DNA of 64,000 nucleotides, taken from Drechmeria coniospora. Its lineage: Eukaryota > Ascomycota > Sordariomycetes > Hypocreales > Ophiocordycipitaceae. How positions within the stretch are numbered: position 1 is the first letter of the stretch; every line of letters starts with the position of its first letter. This document shows, one piece after another, positions 33,298-45,239 of this stretch. The translations under genes and the position numbers were made by a program. The DNA is taken from NCBI RefSeq assembly GCF_001625195.1, contig NC_054389.1, positions 11,466,520 to 11,530,519 of the forward strand, written 5' to 3'. The notes beneath the pieces are model-generated. The model saw only the letters and a program-made list of their open reading frames with translations, was not told the origin of the DNA and made no database searches.

Positions 33298-36200
33298 CTA
33301 GTCGAGAGGTTGCTGCTTGAAGAAGGACTTACCTCGCAGCCACTTCCGATACGCCTTGTACCTCTTTTTGGAACCGTCTTCCTCCGTCACCGTGAGAGGG
33401 TTCTCGCCCACCTTCAATAGCTCGACATACACGTCCTGTTCTTCTTCGGTACCGGCCGCCATGAGGATCTGGTCATGCCAGACGCTGCAGAGGTAATCTT
33501 GATACTCGGAAGAATCAACGTCCAAAGGCGTGTCTGCCGAAACCACCAGAGGCAGATTCTGCGGATGGCGAATGTATCGCGCATAGTCTTCTGCTTCCTG
33601 CTCCCCCACGGATGGATTCAGCGAGTCATGGACGGCCTTTGAAAATGTCCACTGTGCCGCCTTGGACTTTTCGAGCGGTGTGGGTTTCGCCTTGTTTTGA
33701 CCAAGGGATGCCGAACCGACCAGGTCAGGTAACGCTTGGTTTATGCCCAATTGGTTCATGCCGGGCGGAAACCCTACAACTTTGCCCTGAGCTGGCTGGA
33801 GCCAGCGCTGCAGAGCCATTCCTCTTGCCGTCGTATTGTCGGAGGTTACGGAGGAAATGTCATCGTCGGCCGCTCGCAGATGAGGCGAATCCGCGAGCCA
33901 TGCGTATTCGGCGTCCCGTTTCGCCTTCTTCTCGGTATCGACCTCGCCGTCTGTGCGCATGCGGAAGGGGCTAAGGTCGTATCGTCCATCCTGAGTCGAC
34001 TTCAGGGGGATGTACTTGATGGTCGAGTTCATCTTGTAGGCGAACATGTTGGGAAACGACGAGAGCGTGGCAGGTCGGTAGTACTCCAGCCAGTAGTCGT
34101 CAAACAACTCCACCGGCAACGCGACGGTCGGTTCGAGGAGCCGCAATCGAGGGGGGACGACCCTGTCCCGGAGATGAGATGCCGTGTACCATTCGATGTA
34201 CTTGCTCGGCTTCGCCGCCGACCAGCTTCGTGGGTCGGCGTGGTGGAGGTAGTAGTCTGTCACGAGATCCCAGAGCATCGGCTGCCCCCGAGTGAAGGTG
34301 TAGTTGCCCAGGAATAGATTGTACGCCTCCTGCCGCTGACTGTCGAGGAAAGAGTTGTTGTAGTACCGCTTGAAGCTCTCGATCATGTCGCGCGAGTGAC
34401 TCGTCCATTGGTTGATCTTGCGGTACGTTTCCATCGTGTTGACGAGTTGGGACCCGCCGTACTGCACGGCGATGGTGTCGCCGTGGTCATGCCACATGTG
34501 AGTGAAGAGGTTGACGGCATCCGAGTCATACTCGACCGTTGTATCCTCCAGAATACCGAGGGCATGAAGCTGGTGGCCGAGGGCGTGCTTCCCGATGACG
34601 AACTGGGCAGCGTTGGTTCGGTCCAGACAGTCGATGCAATTCGTGCGGGCCACGCCATTCTGGACCGTCACGAGGTTGGTCCGGCCGTCGCCGTTGTGGA
34701 AGAAACCGGTGGCGTTGAGGACCGATTCGGCGATGAGTTCCAAGTTTCCGATGACGTTCCCGTCGCGGACCTTGGAGGCGCGACTCATGTCCCACGCCTT
34801 GTGGATGATCTTTTTGTCGCGCGGCAGAAACTGATTGAGATAGACGAGTGCCTGGGTAAACTCCTCCAGCAGCTTAGATTCCCGGGGATGGCGTTCCTTG
34901 GACTTGATGAGGTTCACCACATAGATTGGCGCGCCGTATCGCTCGAAAAGGTTGTCGAAATGAAGGGCTGCCGCCCCGTAGAAGGGATCGACGAGGTTGA
35001 GCTCGATGGGAGGCTTGGGGGTGACTCCCGTGTTGTCCTGAGTCCAGTAGAGGGGGATGCTTCCACGATGCTGAACATAGGACGTGTACTGCGGGCTGCA
35101 GTAGAGCCGCGGGTTAGGACCGTGAAAGGAGGTGGTGAGAGACTCTGCCACGATTTGTTCCGTCTCCACGTCGTTGGCCACGTAGCCCTAGGCGAAGGTG
35201 TCAGGGTGCGAAGCGAACACGGGACGGCGGCGGCATGGCATACTAGATCGTTGGCACCACGCTTGAGAAAGCGAGCGCCGGCAAAATGGCGCGATCGGCG
35301 GGCGATGACGGTAATGTGCGCCGTCCGACCGTAAATGGAGAGGGCTATCGTCGCGTCAGTGCCCAGCACTCGGGTTGAGCGAGCGAGGCCGCGGAGTGGG
35401 CAACTTGCCTGCCTGGTCAATGTAACCGTGAATGATGGGTCGGCACCAGTCGTAGGCGTTTGGGAGAGCCTCGATGGCCGGTTGGAGGAGGTAGTCGTTC
35501 CACACAAACATGGAGTTGAAGTCGTGGCTCGAAGGTGGCGGACGGCCGCGAGCCAGCGCCGTCCTCTCCCTCGTGATGTTGTGCTGGAGGGTGTGGGTGA
35601 CGTCGTAGGAGTAGCTGTAGTAGAATGACTTTGTGAGATCGAGATTGTTGAGGATGCCCAAGAATCTCTGCTCCTCCGTGTTCCGAGAGTCGGGCTTGGA
35701 ACGGCCGGAGCCGAGGGGGACGAGCTCGGTGCCTTCGACCTGGTAGATGTAGTGACCGCCGACCATGGCGACGGTGCTCTTCTTGGTGATGAGGAGCATG
35801 TAGAAGGGCCCGGTGAATTTGATGAAGCCGAGGAGACCCCAAGTGCTGCAACGAAGCTTGATGCCGCCCGTGCCGCGATTGCCGTCGTCGATGGTGTCGA
35901 GGAGCTGGTTCATCTCGTCGAGGGAGTAGACGATTTTGTCGTCCGTCATGTTCAGCTCGGCGCCTTCGGTCATCTTGTCGATCTTGAGGATCCGATACTT
36001 GCTCTCGCTCACGTCGACACCGACAATGTAGTATCGGCTGGCAGTCTCGTAGAGACTAAACTTGTGCATCTTGTACAGGGAGTGATCGGCCGTTCTGCTG
36101 CTCATCGCGACATCGCTCACCGCGGCCGGCGGGGCAAGACGGGCGGCGGCATCCGGAAGGGACCTGCGGACACCAGGCTTCGCCGCGGCAGGTTCGTCGC

Positions 36201-36390
36201 CATCATTGGCCCCGTGATGCGCATCGGGAGCATCGGAAGATGGAGTCGCCGTCGGTTGATTGTTCTGGAGCGGTGTCGTCGGGGCCAAGCCTCTGCCCGC
36301 GAGGTTCGAGGAGCCTGGAGGCTGCGGCCGCTTGCTCGTCTGGGTCGCACCTGAAGGGTCGGGGCTCGTCGCACTTATGTCATGCATCAT
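33298..36390 (-). CDS. FIG4: Polyphosphoinositide 5-phosphatase Fig4 (SAC domain)
   Basis: SAC-family phosphatase that turns PI(3,5)P2 into PI3P on the vacuole and scaffolds the Fab1-Vac14 complex. Three exons, 36390-35409, 35344-35244 and 35187-33298, join in phase and give 990 aa, normal for fungal Fig4. After a disordered Pro/Ala-rich N-terminus (about 100 aa) the SAC domain starts with KMHKFSLYETASRYYIVG and includes GFIKFTGPFYMLLITK and SFYYSYSYDVTHTLQ. Exon 2 carries ALSIYGRTAHITVIARRSRH and RFLKRGANDL; exon 3 continues NDVETEQIV. The catalytic P-loop is NCIDCLDRTN, with Cys near residue 545 (CX5R intact). WDLVTDYYLHH and KPSKYIEWYT follow. The first intron has a GC donor. The ATG at 36390 is followed by a second ATG codon at once. 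Confidence 0.95.
35345..35408 (-). other. GC-AG intron in FIG4
   Basis: On the minus strand the donor is CAGGCAG|GCAAGT and the acceptor GACGATAG|CCCTC, with a CTGAC branch between. Splicing joins G + CC (Ala) to give YIDQAALSIYGRTAH, the conserved SAC sequence, in frame. AG|GCAAGT is the typical strong GC-AG donor context. Confidence 0.9.
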
Positions 36391-36625
36391 GTCGGTTCGA
36401 GGGCGGGTTACGACGATGCATCATGATTGGCCGCGATGTGCTCGTCTTCATGATACGATGGGAGGATGGACATGACAATGATTGGCGTCGTGCAGGTTGG
36501 TGACAGTTTGTGTGCTCTGGACGAGTGCACGGGCTACCCTCGGCCGCTAGAGCCGTTGGACCGGGGGGACCAGCAGCAGCCGGTAACCCCTGTGCCGTTA
36601 TGAAACCGCGCGACGCCAGAAGGGT

Positions 36626-36742
36626 ATTACAGCAGTCGTCACGCTACCATTACAGCAGTCGTCACGCTACCATTACAGCAGTCGTCACGCTGCCATTACA
36701 GCAGTCGTCACGCTGCCATTACAGCAGTCGTCACGCTACTAC
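36626..36742. repeat. 23-bp minisatellite, 5 copies
   Basis: Five tandem units of ATTACAGCAGTCGTCACGCT plus ACC or GCC. Copies 1-2 carry ACC, copies 3-4 GCC, and the last runs out into ACTACG. It lies about 240 bases upstream of FIG4. Confidence 0.93.
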
Positions 36743-38703
36743 GCAACAGCGCATGTGCTAAACATGTATCCGTATCCGTACTTGCGGAGTACCAAACATG
36801 TGAGTACTTTGTACCACAAGTACGGAGTACGTGTACAAGTATAAGTACACCTATGTACTTGCTCTGTACTTGCAAGTACTTACAGTGGGCGAGCATGCGC
36901 TGATGCCCACTGAGCCGAATGACTCTAGTACCTAAGCTGCCAGCAGAGTCAATTGAAGACGCCGAGGAAAAGCACATGCGGAGCAATACTCCGTACCAGT
37001 ACTCCGTAAGTAGTGCTCGGTATTTATTTCATACACACACCCAAGCATGGCAACAAACATGCAAGGGTTCTGCGACGTAACCATCTGGTACGGAGTACTT
37101 GGTCCAATATTCACAGGTACCTTCGTAGTAGATGTAAATGGTCACTGGCACAGCTAGTCTTCTGTAACAACACTGCTGCGGCACATTTACGTCGACCGGC
37201 ACAAGGTCGATCATGAACTACTTCACGCCCCATGCAGGGGGGACATGTAGAATAACCAACAACAACTACAGTACAAGTATGAATCATCAATTCTCATGGA
37301 CTTAGTTCCATGTAGCAGCACACGTACCCACAAACGCATACATACACGCATGTACCAACCTGCTCGATACGTTCTCCGTACTTGCACAGTACAAGTAAAC
37401 CTGCTCCGTAGGGGCGGTGCAAGTACGGAGTACCTGTGACCAACAAGGCATCCCTAGGCACTTGCTGGGTTTGGTTGTACTGTATTACTGTTCTTACTGT
37501 ACACCCAACGCGTGCACATGTACAGAGTACGGAGTAATACGGTACGGAGCACTGTACAAATACAGTACGGCTCACTTGGTGGATACATGTGCTCCGTACG
37601 GTGCACAGCCACACGAACGAACACTAGAGGCCGAAGGAGCATGGCAGATGGGGCTCAGTACCTGTTGCAAGTACCACAACAGTCGATAACAGCCTCTTTC
37701 AACCGTATACAGGATGGGAATACCACTATCAATACTATATGCAATGAATAACACACCAGGTCCTGCGAGATCATCGGTAGTGCATCCGCGCAAAAAAGGC
37801 CAGCCAAGCCGTTGGTTAGGAACTCTTAGTTTAGGGTTGGTATGACCTAGATTCTTTTTACCCATATATCTATGCCTTGTATCGTCTCACGTCCTGCCGG
37901 CAAGAAGCAGCGAGCTCCGGAAGGATTTCAGACCCAGCGCCAAGTCTAGGACCGTGCCATATCCGCAATGGCAAAAGGGTTAGGAAAAGGCATGGCCGAC
38001 GCTAGGCTGTGCCGTACTGCAAGCCTTGGCTATGGAAAATATTTGGCCGTTGATCGAAAAGGTTCCGTGGTTGTTGGAGCTGCAACTACTTGTCGGAGTA
38101 CAAGTCATCAAGCTCGAGACGACAACGACCGAGCCAACAGACAAGTCAAGTAGCAGCATGTATGCGTAGTCGCATGCATCTAACTGGCCGATTCTTAAGT
38201 AGAAAGATTTCCGTAGTTATGCGACGTCAAGGGACGGAGTTTAGGGGGAACAGCCTGCCAGGGTGCAGTGCAGGACAGACTAAGCGCGATGCTAAGAACG
38301 GGCGTTATGTAATACGGAGTACCGCTGCAGGAAATCCTTTTCTCGCCTTTGTGGCTGTGCAGGTGGGATGGCGTTAATGTCAGCTGGCGATGTGTTTTCA
38401 TTACTCATTACGTCATACTACAAAGTACCATGGACTTTCTGGACCACCGACGGATGTATGCAAGTGCGGAGTAATTACAGGTACATGTACGGAGGAGTAA
38501 CTGTGCTGTACGGAGTAGATCGATCTGCCTTGCCCGAACGAATGGAGGCCTCCCGAGCTGCCAACGGAATAATGATCGGAGCTACCATGACGGTTATATT
38601 AGCTTCTTGCCTTTGTCCCGCCACGTCGACACTTCTATTCCTGCTTTCGTGATCCTCCCCTCTCCCTGCCTCGCCCGTCCTCCTACGTCCCTCTTTCTCT
38701 CCG

Positions 38704-38761
<58 letters not shown>

Positions 38762-38800
38762 CCTCCCCCCCTCTCTCTCTCTCCACCTCCGCGCAGCTCC
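38704..38800. repeat. (CT)n microsatellite and pyrimidine tract upstream of AIM24
   Basis: About 25 uninterrupted CT dinucleotides (about 38708-38757) lie inside a longer C/T-only stretch, ending about 65 bases before the AIM24 ATG. Pyrimidine-rich tracts of this kind often lie at the transcription start of highly expressed fungal genes; a promoter/5' UTR role here is inference. Confidence 0.9.
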
Positions 38801-38864
38801 CCCCTCTCTCTCCACCTCCCTCCCTCAGGTTCTGCCCAACGCAGCTCATCTCGCCGCGGCAGTC

Positions 38865-39890
38865 ATGTCGTATCAACCGGCCGAGTACCCGCCGCAGCAG
38901 CCGCAGTATGCTCCTGCTGCCTCACAGCTGCCGCAACCGCAGTATGCCCCCCCTGCTTCGCAACAACAGCATCCGCCGCCGCCGCCTCCCCCTCTACCTC
39001 TTCACCCGCCGCAGCAGTCGCAGCAGCAGCAGCAATCGCAGCAGAAGCCTCAAGCTTCTCCTCTAGGCGGCCAACAGCCCCAGAACCAACCCCAGAACCA
39101 ACCCCAGAACCAACCTCAGATCCAATCCCAGAACCAGCTGCGGCAGAGCGACAGCGGCACATTCCCGGGAGGCAGCTATGCCGTCACCCACCGCGACACC
39201 AACGCCGTCCTCGGCCTGGACCTGCAGCAAGGTGGCGTCGTGCGCTCCAAACCTGGCGCCATGATTCACATGTCGGCCACCGTTCAGCTTACGGGCAAGG
39301 TCAAGTTCTCCATGAGGAAGCTCTTCACCGGTGGCGAGATGTCCGAGTCGACTTACCTGGGCCCTGGACGCCTCGCCTTGGGTCCTACCCTCTTCGGTGA
39401 CATCATCCCCCTGCACCTCGACGGTCGCCACAACTGGGTCATCGGCCGGGACGCCTTTCTCGCCTGCACCGCCGACGTGAGGAAGGAGTCCAAGGCCCAG
39501 GGCTTCAGCAAGTCCATGTTCTCGGGCGAGGACGTCTTCGTCTACCACATCTCCGGCCAAGGCATCATCTGGCTGACAAGCTTCGGTGCCGTCGACCGCA
39601 TTGACGTGCGTCGCCCTCCCTCAATCGCTCCCCCTTGCGGACCGCCCTGCTGACACGTCCTCGCAACGCAGCTCCAACCTGGTGAGCAGCACATTGTCGA
39701 CAACGGCCACCTCGTCGCCTGGAGCTGCGATTACAGGATGGAAAAGGCCGGAGGCGGCACGATGAACAGCATCAAGACCGGCGAGGGACTGGTCTGCCGC
39801 TTTACCGGCCCCGGCGCCGTTTTCGTCCAGACACGGAACAAGGATGAGTTTCAGTCTTTCATTCGCGCCTCTGCTGGCGCCGGCGGCTAG
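38865..39890 (+). CDS. AIM24: AIM24 family protein (TIGR00266/DUF124-like)
   Basis: Member of the AIM24 beta-helical family; in yeast Aim24 is a mitochondrial inner-membrane protein supporting MICOS, while related proteins in other fungi and bacteria are of unsettled function. Two exons, 38865-39605 and 39672-39890, join at phase 0 and give 319 aa. The first about 110 residues are Gln/Pro-rich low complexity with NQPQNQPQNQPQ repeats. The AIM24 fold follows: GSYAVTHRDTNAVLGLDL, VRSKPGAMIHMSATVQLTGK, FLACTADVRKESKAQG and VYHISGQGIIWLTSFGAV, then exon 2 with VDNGHLVAWSCDYRMEKAGG and RFTGPGAVFVQTRN. No mitochondrial presequence is visible, so location is uncertain. The ATG at 38865 is preferred; the frame stays open upstream only through the CT tract. 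Confidence 0.9.
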
Positions 39891-41161
39891 CTGATGTCCG
39901 GGGCAATGAAGCGGAACCACGTTGGTGTAAAGGTGAACGAACAAGCAGCCTGTCGAGGACAAGCCGCCCAAGCCTGCCATGCGTGTCTGGCCGGTAGTTG
40001 CTCAGCTCCAAGTAGTAAACCATTGTCTGCTGAACGAATTGTCCAACAAATTTGGTCGAATCATGTGTCTTCAGAAGAAAAGCATGACCGAGCTGGAAGG
40101 CCATTTCCGTACTGGCACTAAAGGACTGACAGCTGGCGACGACAAGTATTGTGCTCGATGCTGCCCCTTCTCTCTCCTCGTACCCGCTATTGCCATCCCT
40201 GACTGTTTTACGTACGAGTTGCGGTATGCTGAAAGAACGATAAGAATGACAAAGTTGCCAAGGGCGGTACGGCTTGGCATGGATGATGCCATGCCAAGGA
40301 GAGCTCTGGCATATCAGTGCCCAAATTCCACATGTGCATCCACTCAAGTTGCCGTTCCATCTTAACTACCCATGCGTCTGTCTGGCGGCTCCCAGTTCCT
40401 CCCAATTTCACCAGGGGACCGCGCCGGTAGCCCCTTCGCAGACCTCGTCTCTCAGAGCACAGAGAGGTAGCAAAAGTGTCGATTTAATTTGTATGAGTAG
40501 CCCTACCGATACTGAATCGTCATATTTGTCAAGTGACTGCTCGGTGCGTCCAGTCTCGCGTGCAAGCCGGGAGGATCAGTTGAAACGACGGCTGACATTC
40601 CGGCCCGATAAGTTGCCGGCAACAGGGAAGCAGATGTATCTGCATGTGTCGGATATATATGAATTTATATTTTATTCAGGCATCACGCCGTGTCAGATAT
40701 ATGGCGATATTTCATGCAGCTGATTGACGGCAGTGGCCTCCGCCAGTAACCACCGTTTTGCATGCATCAGCCATCAATCACAGTCGGGTGAAACCGCCGC
40801 ACCTTGTGTTTGTTTGTCCTCATCATCGCCTGCCAGTCAATGGAAACTCCGTTTCGAAACTTGGGTGCAAGCTGCAACTGCCTGTGATTGAGATGCATTA
40901 ACCGCATGCAAAACGGCATCAATCTGAGCATGAGGATGAGCGTGAAGCAGAACCAAGGACAAAGCCAACCAAGCATGTGTCAGCTGTATTTTGCAACAAC
41001 CATCGTTCTCTTGATATTTGTAATCCGAATTTAATGGCGTTGGGACGTGAAGTTGCTGAGGGATAAGAAGTCGACACGCTCCAGGCCGATCGGGCTCAGC
41101 TCCTCTCCATTCGATCCATAAATGCACATATAAAAGCATTGCCTTTGGCTCTGTCGTCGCC
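39891..41161. other. Intergenic region AIM24 to secreted metalloprotease
   Basis: About 1.3 kb. No ORF with recognisable features. A TATAAAAG element at 41129-41136 lies only 26 bases before the protease ATG, close for a fungal core promoter. Confidence 0.55.
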
Positions 41162-42619
41162 ATGAAGCATTTTGCAATCATCTTCAGCCTCGCATGGCTG
41201 GCCGTCACCGCTCCGTCACAGGTATGCCCTTGATGCACCGACGACCTCGTCGCTCCGCTCATTCATGAATGAACATGGAAATAGCACCGGAGACGCGGTC
41301 AAGTACAAAGAGACTGCGGTGACAGAGAGTCCATCGTGACGCAAGATCTTGCCACCTGCGCCGAGAGGGCTCGCGCCGCACAGCAGGCTGCCCGGGCGGG
41401 TTCCCCTCTGGTGCGGCTCTTCTTCAAGGCCGACGACGAGAACACTCGCAGCACAGTGGCCGATCTCCTCGGCAAGATTGCCAAAGAGTGCGCCTCGACA
41501 GGCGGCGGCGCCACCAGAATCACCTGCCATGACGCCGGAGGCGAATGCGGTCGGTCCGATGCACTGCCTGACCTAGGCGGTCCCAGGGTTCTCCTATGCG
41601 ACAAGTATTTCAGGAACCCGAACGAGAAGAGCTGCGGTGGTCTCGACTCGGCGAGCGTGATGCTGCACGAGATGACACACGCCATGGGCGCCACCCATGA
41701 CTTCAAGATATATGGCTTCAAGCAGGTCATGGGCCTGCATCCTTCCATGAACATTCAACACGCCGACACGTACGCAATCTTCGCCCACGCCGTGGCTCTC
41801 AACTGTACCAAGGAGGACTTGGAGAAGGAGGGATCTGCATGGCCTGGGGACACTGGACTTGCGAATGGAGACCTGACGGACTCTGGCGGTTCTCCAGATG
41901 GCGGCATCCTTCCTCCTTGGGGGGAAGACGACGGCACAACGACTGGTCCGAGTCCCCCATCTGATGGAAATGGGGACAGAAGCACCCGGAATCGCGCGCA
42001 TCCTCCCCTTGGGGCCAACCAAGATGGGAATTCCCAGGATGGACCGTCTCCACTCTTGGGCGGAAACGAAGATGGCGGCCAACAAACAGGCCCTCTGCAT
42101 CCCATTGGCGGTGACCAGGAAGGAGTTTTTCGAAATGGAAATCCAGAGTGTGATACCCGGAACGGCTCGTTCCCTCCTCTCGGAGGAAACCCCGGTGGCG
42201 ATCCGCAGAACGGCCTATTCCCTCCTCTTGGAGGAAATCCCGGTGGCGATCCGCAGAACGGCCTATTCCCTCCTCTTGGAGGAAATCCCGGTGGTGATCC
42301 GCAGAACGACTTGTTCCCTCCTCTTGAAGGAAATCCAGGTGCCAGCCCCCAGGCTGGCCTGCTGCCCCCATTTGAAAGCGGCGAGGAGGGAAACGGTCAG
42401 TATGGTCCGTTCCAAACCTTGACGGAGAAAGGAAGCGAGACCGAATCTTATCCTCCCTTTGGAAGCAATGAGGAAGGAGGTGTTCAAACTGCCTCGCATC
42501 CTCCCCTTGACGACAGCGAGGTTGACGGAGCTCGATTTGGTCCCCCTTTGATGATTTCCAACCCCGCACTGGACGGAGACACCCGTGCAGGCATCGATTC
42601 TCCTTCACCTCAGAGGTGA
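41162..42619 (+). CDS. Secreted deuterolysin-like (M35) metalloprotease with a repetitive Gly/Pro/Asn tail
   Basis: Probable secreted zinc endopeptidase related to deuterolysins. Two exons, 41162-41221 and 41285-42619, phase 0, 464 aa. Exon 1 encodes a complete signal peptide (MKHFAIIFSLAWLAVTAPSQ). A short basic stretch (HRRR) follows, then a domain of about 160 aa starting VTQDLATCAERARAAQ. The zinc motif HEMTH is at residues 148-152, with a downstream DFKIYG (Asp159) as a candidate third ligand; spacing to YG is one residue longer than the usual GTXXDXXYG. HADTYAIFAHAVALNC matches the NADSYAxFANA segment of M35 enzymes. No long propeptide is present, unlike classical deuterolysins of about 350 aa. 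The final 265 residues are unstructured, with four repeats of about 16 residues containing FPPLGGNPGGDPQNG. A secreted or host-facing role is inference. Confidence 0.8.
42170..42345. repeat. 48-bp coding minisatellite in the protease tail
   Basis: Tandem 48-bp units begin at 42170, 42218, 42266 and 42314, each starting TTCCCTCCTCT. The middle copies are almost identical and the last has diverged. The unit length keeps the frame and encodes the 16-residue repeat. Confidence 0.92.
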
Positions 42620-43776
42620 CTCAAGGACCGGCATGGAAAAATGACATTGATGACCTGCTGACGTGACTTGGAGGCAGCGGCGACATCAACGCTGCGGCGG
42701 TTGCTCCCTCGGCACCCACTGGGAAGCGCAGTCGGTGACGATGGCGGCCAACTTCTGGTCCTGTGGTGCGGTTTGGTACTGATTGCTGGCATGCTGGAAG
42801 CACAAAACGAGGCTGGTACCTTGTTCTGCTCTCTCTTCTTTTCACAGATAAGTACGTAGCCTTCCGCAACATGCTGCGGAGCGGTATGTATGAGGAGCGA
42901 TATCGGACATTTCGGTATGCTGAATAGTATCTGATCATCTGTGGTGCAGTGTTGGCATGACTGGGTGAAAAACAGGCCGATTTGGCGCAACGTCATTCGG
43001 CATCGGAATCTGTATTACTCCGTAAATATACAGTACTCCGTAAGTACATGTATCGTATCAATACTGTACTTATTCAGTACCTGCAAGCCTACCTACATGT
43101 ACATACTTGCAGGTGGTAGGTACTAGGTATACATGTACTTGCAAGTATCATCAAGTATGAGGTTTCGGTGGACGGAGTGTACTTACGGAGTACAGAACAA
43201 CTCAATTGTATGCGTACACCTACTATACGCATAATTATGTACGGAGTAAGTAAGTATGTAATAATTATTGTACATGCATATAGAGGGCGAGTATTCCGTT
43301 CATGTACTCCGTACAACTCAAGTGCGCACAATAATACTATCAGGTGCACGCCGCCTTAATACCCTTGTAACCAACCAGTATTACGACTCGGCTTGTTCAA
43401 GCCATCTTCATGTCTCACCTTCGGTTTCACCCGTCCGAAACTCGGCCCGGGATTGTTGAGACTCGCATGAAGGAATAATCACGTGCAGAGACAACTACTG
43501 TTCGTATCCTGTTGGGGACCTCTTTCTCCCGCAGTTCCTCGTCCAGCAGCGCATCGGAGCGGCTGTTTGGCAGGTCGCCACCTGGATACCGTTTCCAGAT
43601 GCGAGTGCATCTTGGCCAATTGCACCGTCGTCCAGAATGGAGGAAAAGAGGTACCTTTGTCTTGCATACATGAAAATATTGATCGATTATTTCCTTGCAT
43701 GCTTGACCCTGACCTTGGGCCATGTAGGTGACGCAAGCGCGATCAACTCTTCCCCCCTCCGCCCCCCCTCTTCCAC
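42620..43776. other. Intergenic region, protease to threonine-aldolase gene (convergent)
   Basis: About 1.2 kb between convergent stops. Bases 43010-43330 are dense in GTAC and TACTCCGTA words. No gene is seen. Confidence 0.6.
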
Positions 43777-44955
43777 TCAGAAGCATCCATCGGCATCACC
43801 GTGGTCGGGCAAGGGTACCCAGCTCAAGACGGTGTTGTTAAACTTTTCCAGCTGGGCCGTGTCGGTGGCCCAGGTGGTCAGCAGGCGGACGACGGCCCAG
43901 TTGGCGCCGCACTTTTCCCAGACGTAAAAGACAAAGTCCTTCTGCAGCTCCTGGACGAGGCCGAGGGGAAGGATGGCGAACACCTGGTTCGTCTCGGTCT
44001 CGGCCCGCAGGGCGTAGCCGGCGCCGACGATGGACCGCGACAGCTTCTCGGCGGCGGCGTTGCCGCGGCGGGCGAGCTCAAAGTAGAGGTTCTCGCGGAA
44101 GAGCTCGGCGAACTCGACGCCCATGATGCGGCTCTTGGCGAGCAGCGAGCCGTGCTGCTTGACGTAAAAGGCAAAGTCGACGGCGAGGTCGGGGCTCTTG
44201 ACGACGACGGCCTCGCCGAGGAGGGCGCCGTTCTTGGTACCGCCGATCCAGAAGATGTCGGTGAGGTCGAGCACGTCGCGGAGCGTCATGTCGCTCGTCG
44301 ACGAGGTCAGGGCGGCGCCGATGCGGGCGCCGTCCATGAAGAGCAGCAGGCCCTTGAGCTCGCAGAGCTGCTTGATGGCGGCGAGCTCGGCCTTGGAGTA
44401 GACGGTGCCGACCTCGGTGGCGTGGGAGACGTAGACGAGCCGGGGCTTGGCCATGTGGGGGTAGTGCCAGTTGTCGTCGAGGGCCTTGCGGATGCTGTCG
44501 GGGGTGAGCTTGCCGTTGCAGGGCGCGACGTTGATGATCTTGTGGCCCGTCGCCTCGACGGCGCCCGTCTCGCGCGTGACGATGTGGCCGGTGCTGGCGG
44601 CGATGACGGCCTCGTGCGGCCGCAGGCAGGCGGCGATGGAGATGGCGTTGGCCGAGGTGCCGCTGGGGACGAAGAAGATGCCCACGTCATCGCGGCCGAG
44701 GTGGCGGCAGATGTGACGACGAGCCTCGTCGCTGTAACGGTCGTTGCCGTAGCCCGACTCCTGGGTGCCGTTGCTGGCGATGAGGGCCTCGAGCACCTGC
44801 GGGTGCGCGCCCTCGCTGTAGTCGTCGAGGAAGCTATACTTGGCCCTCGGGGGGTAGACGGCGGCGGCCTCGGGCATCGCGACCGTCGTTTGCACCTGGT
44901 CCGATTCGATGGGCAGGGCCGTCCTTGATGAGATGAGTTCGACGGCAACGGTCAT
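43777..44955 (-). CDS. L-threonine/phenylserine aldolase-type PLP enzyme (beta-eliminating lyase family)
   Basis: Fold-type I PLP enzyme of the low-specificity threonine aldolase family, cleaving L-threonine/allo-threonine to glycine and acetaldehyde; the exact substrate cannot be told. Single exon, ATG at 44955, 392 aa. The N-terminal block KYSFLDDYSEGAHPQVLEAL and NGTQESGYGNDRYSDEAR are family hallmarks. Next are FFVPSGTSANAISIAACL (PLP phosphate region), HATEVGTVYSKAEL, LLLFMDGARIGAAL (Asp and Arg at the cofactor) and FWIGGTKNGALLGEAVVV with the Schiff-base lysine in GGTKNG. All key residues are present. The open frame extends 19 codons further upstream but to a TTG, so the ATG is used. 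Promoter DNA about 285 bases upstream holds an 18-bp minisatellite. Confidence 0.9.
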   Translation of the reverse strand: MTVAVELISSRTALPIESDQVQTTVAMPEAAAVYPPRAKYSFLDDYSEGAHPQVLEALIASNGTQESGYGNDRYSDEARRHICRHLGRDDVGIFFVPSGTSANAISIAACLRPHEAVIAASTGHIVTRETGAVEATGHKIINVAPCNGKLTPDSIRKALDDNWHYPHMAKPRLVYVSHATEVGTVYSKAELAAIKQLCELKGLLLFMDGARIGAALTSSTSDMTLRDVLDLTDIFWIGGTKNGALLGEAVVVKSPDLAVDFAFYVKQHGSLLAKSRIMGVEFAELFRENLYFELARRGNAAAEKLSRSIVGAGYALRAETETNQVFAILPLGLVQELQKDFVFYVWEKCGANWAVVRLLTTWATDTAQLEKFNNTVLSWVPLPDHGDADGCF

Positions 44956-45239
44956 TTCTCGATCGGCTTGCGCGTCGTACTTGTGGCCGTCGTGAGCTGG
45001 TGATGCGGCCAAGCGGTGATCGGAGTGTGGAGTGGCCGTCGTCGATCCGGTCCCGCGGAATGGACGGTGAGGCAGTCGAGCAGGTCAGGCTAGGGACGGA
45101 TACAAGCAAGTAATATTAATTAAAAACACGGGAAATACGGGCCTGAATCCAGCTATGGGTCCGGACAAGGATATGTATCTTTGGCAACGGCAATGCGAGC
45201 AGCAATACGAATGGCGACAACACGTACTTGACCGTACGA

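Larger units (their letters stand above)
36391..38864. other. Intergenic region FIG4-AIM24
   Basis: About 2.5 kb with the divergent promoters of FIG4 and AIM24. It contains a 23-bp minisatellite (36626), dense GTAC/TACTCCGTA words (36770-37600 and 38300-38520) and a CT microsatellite next to AIM24. No ORF has recognisable features. Confidence 0.6.
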
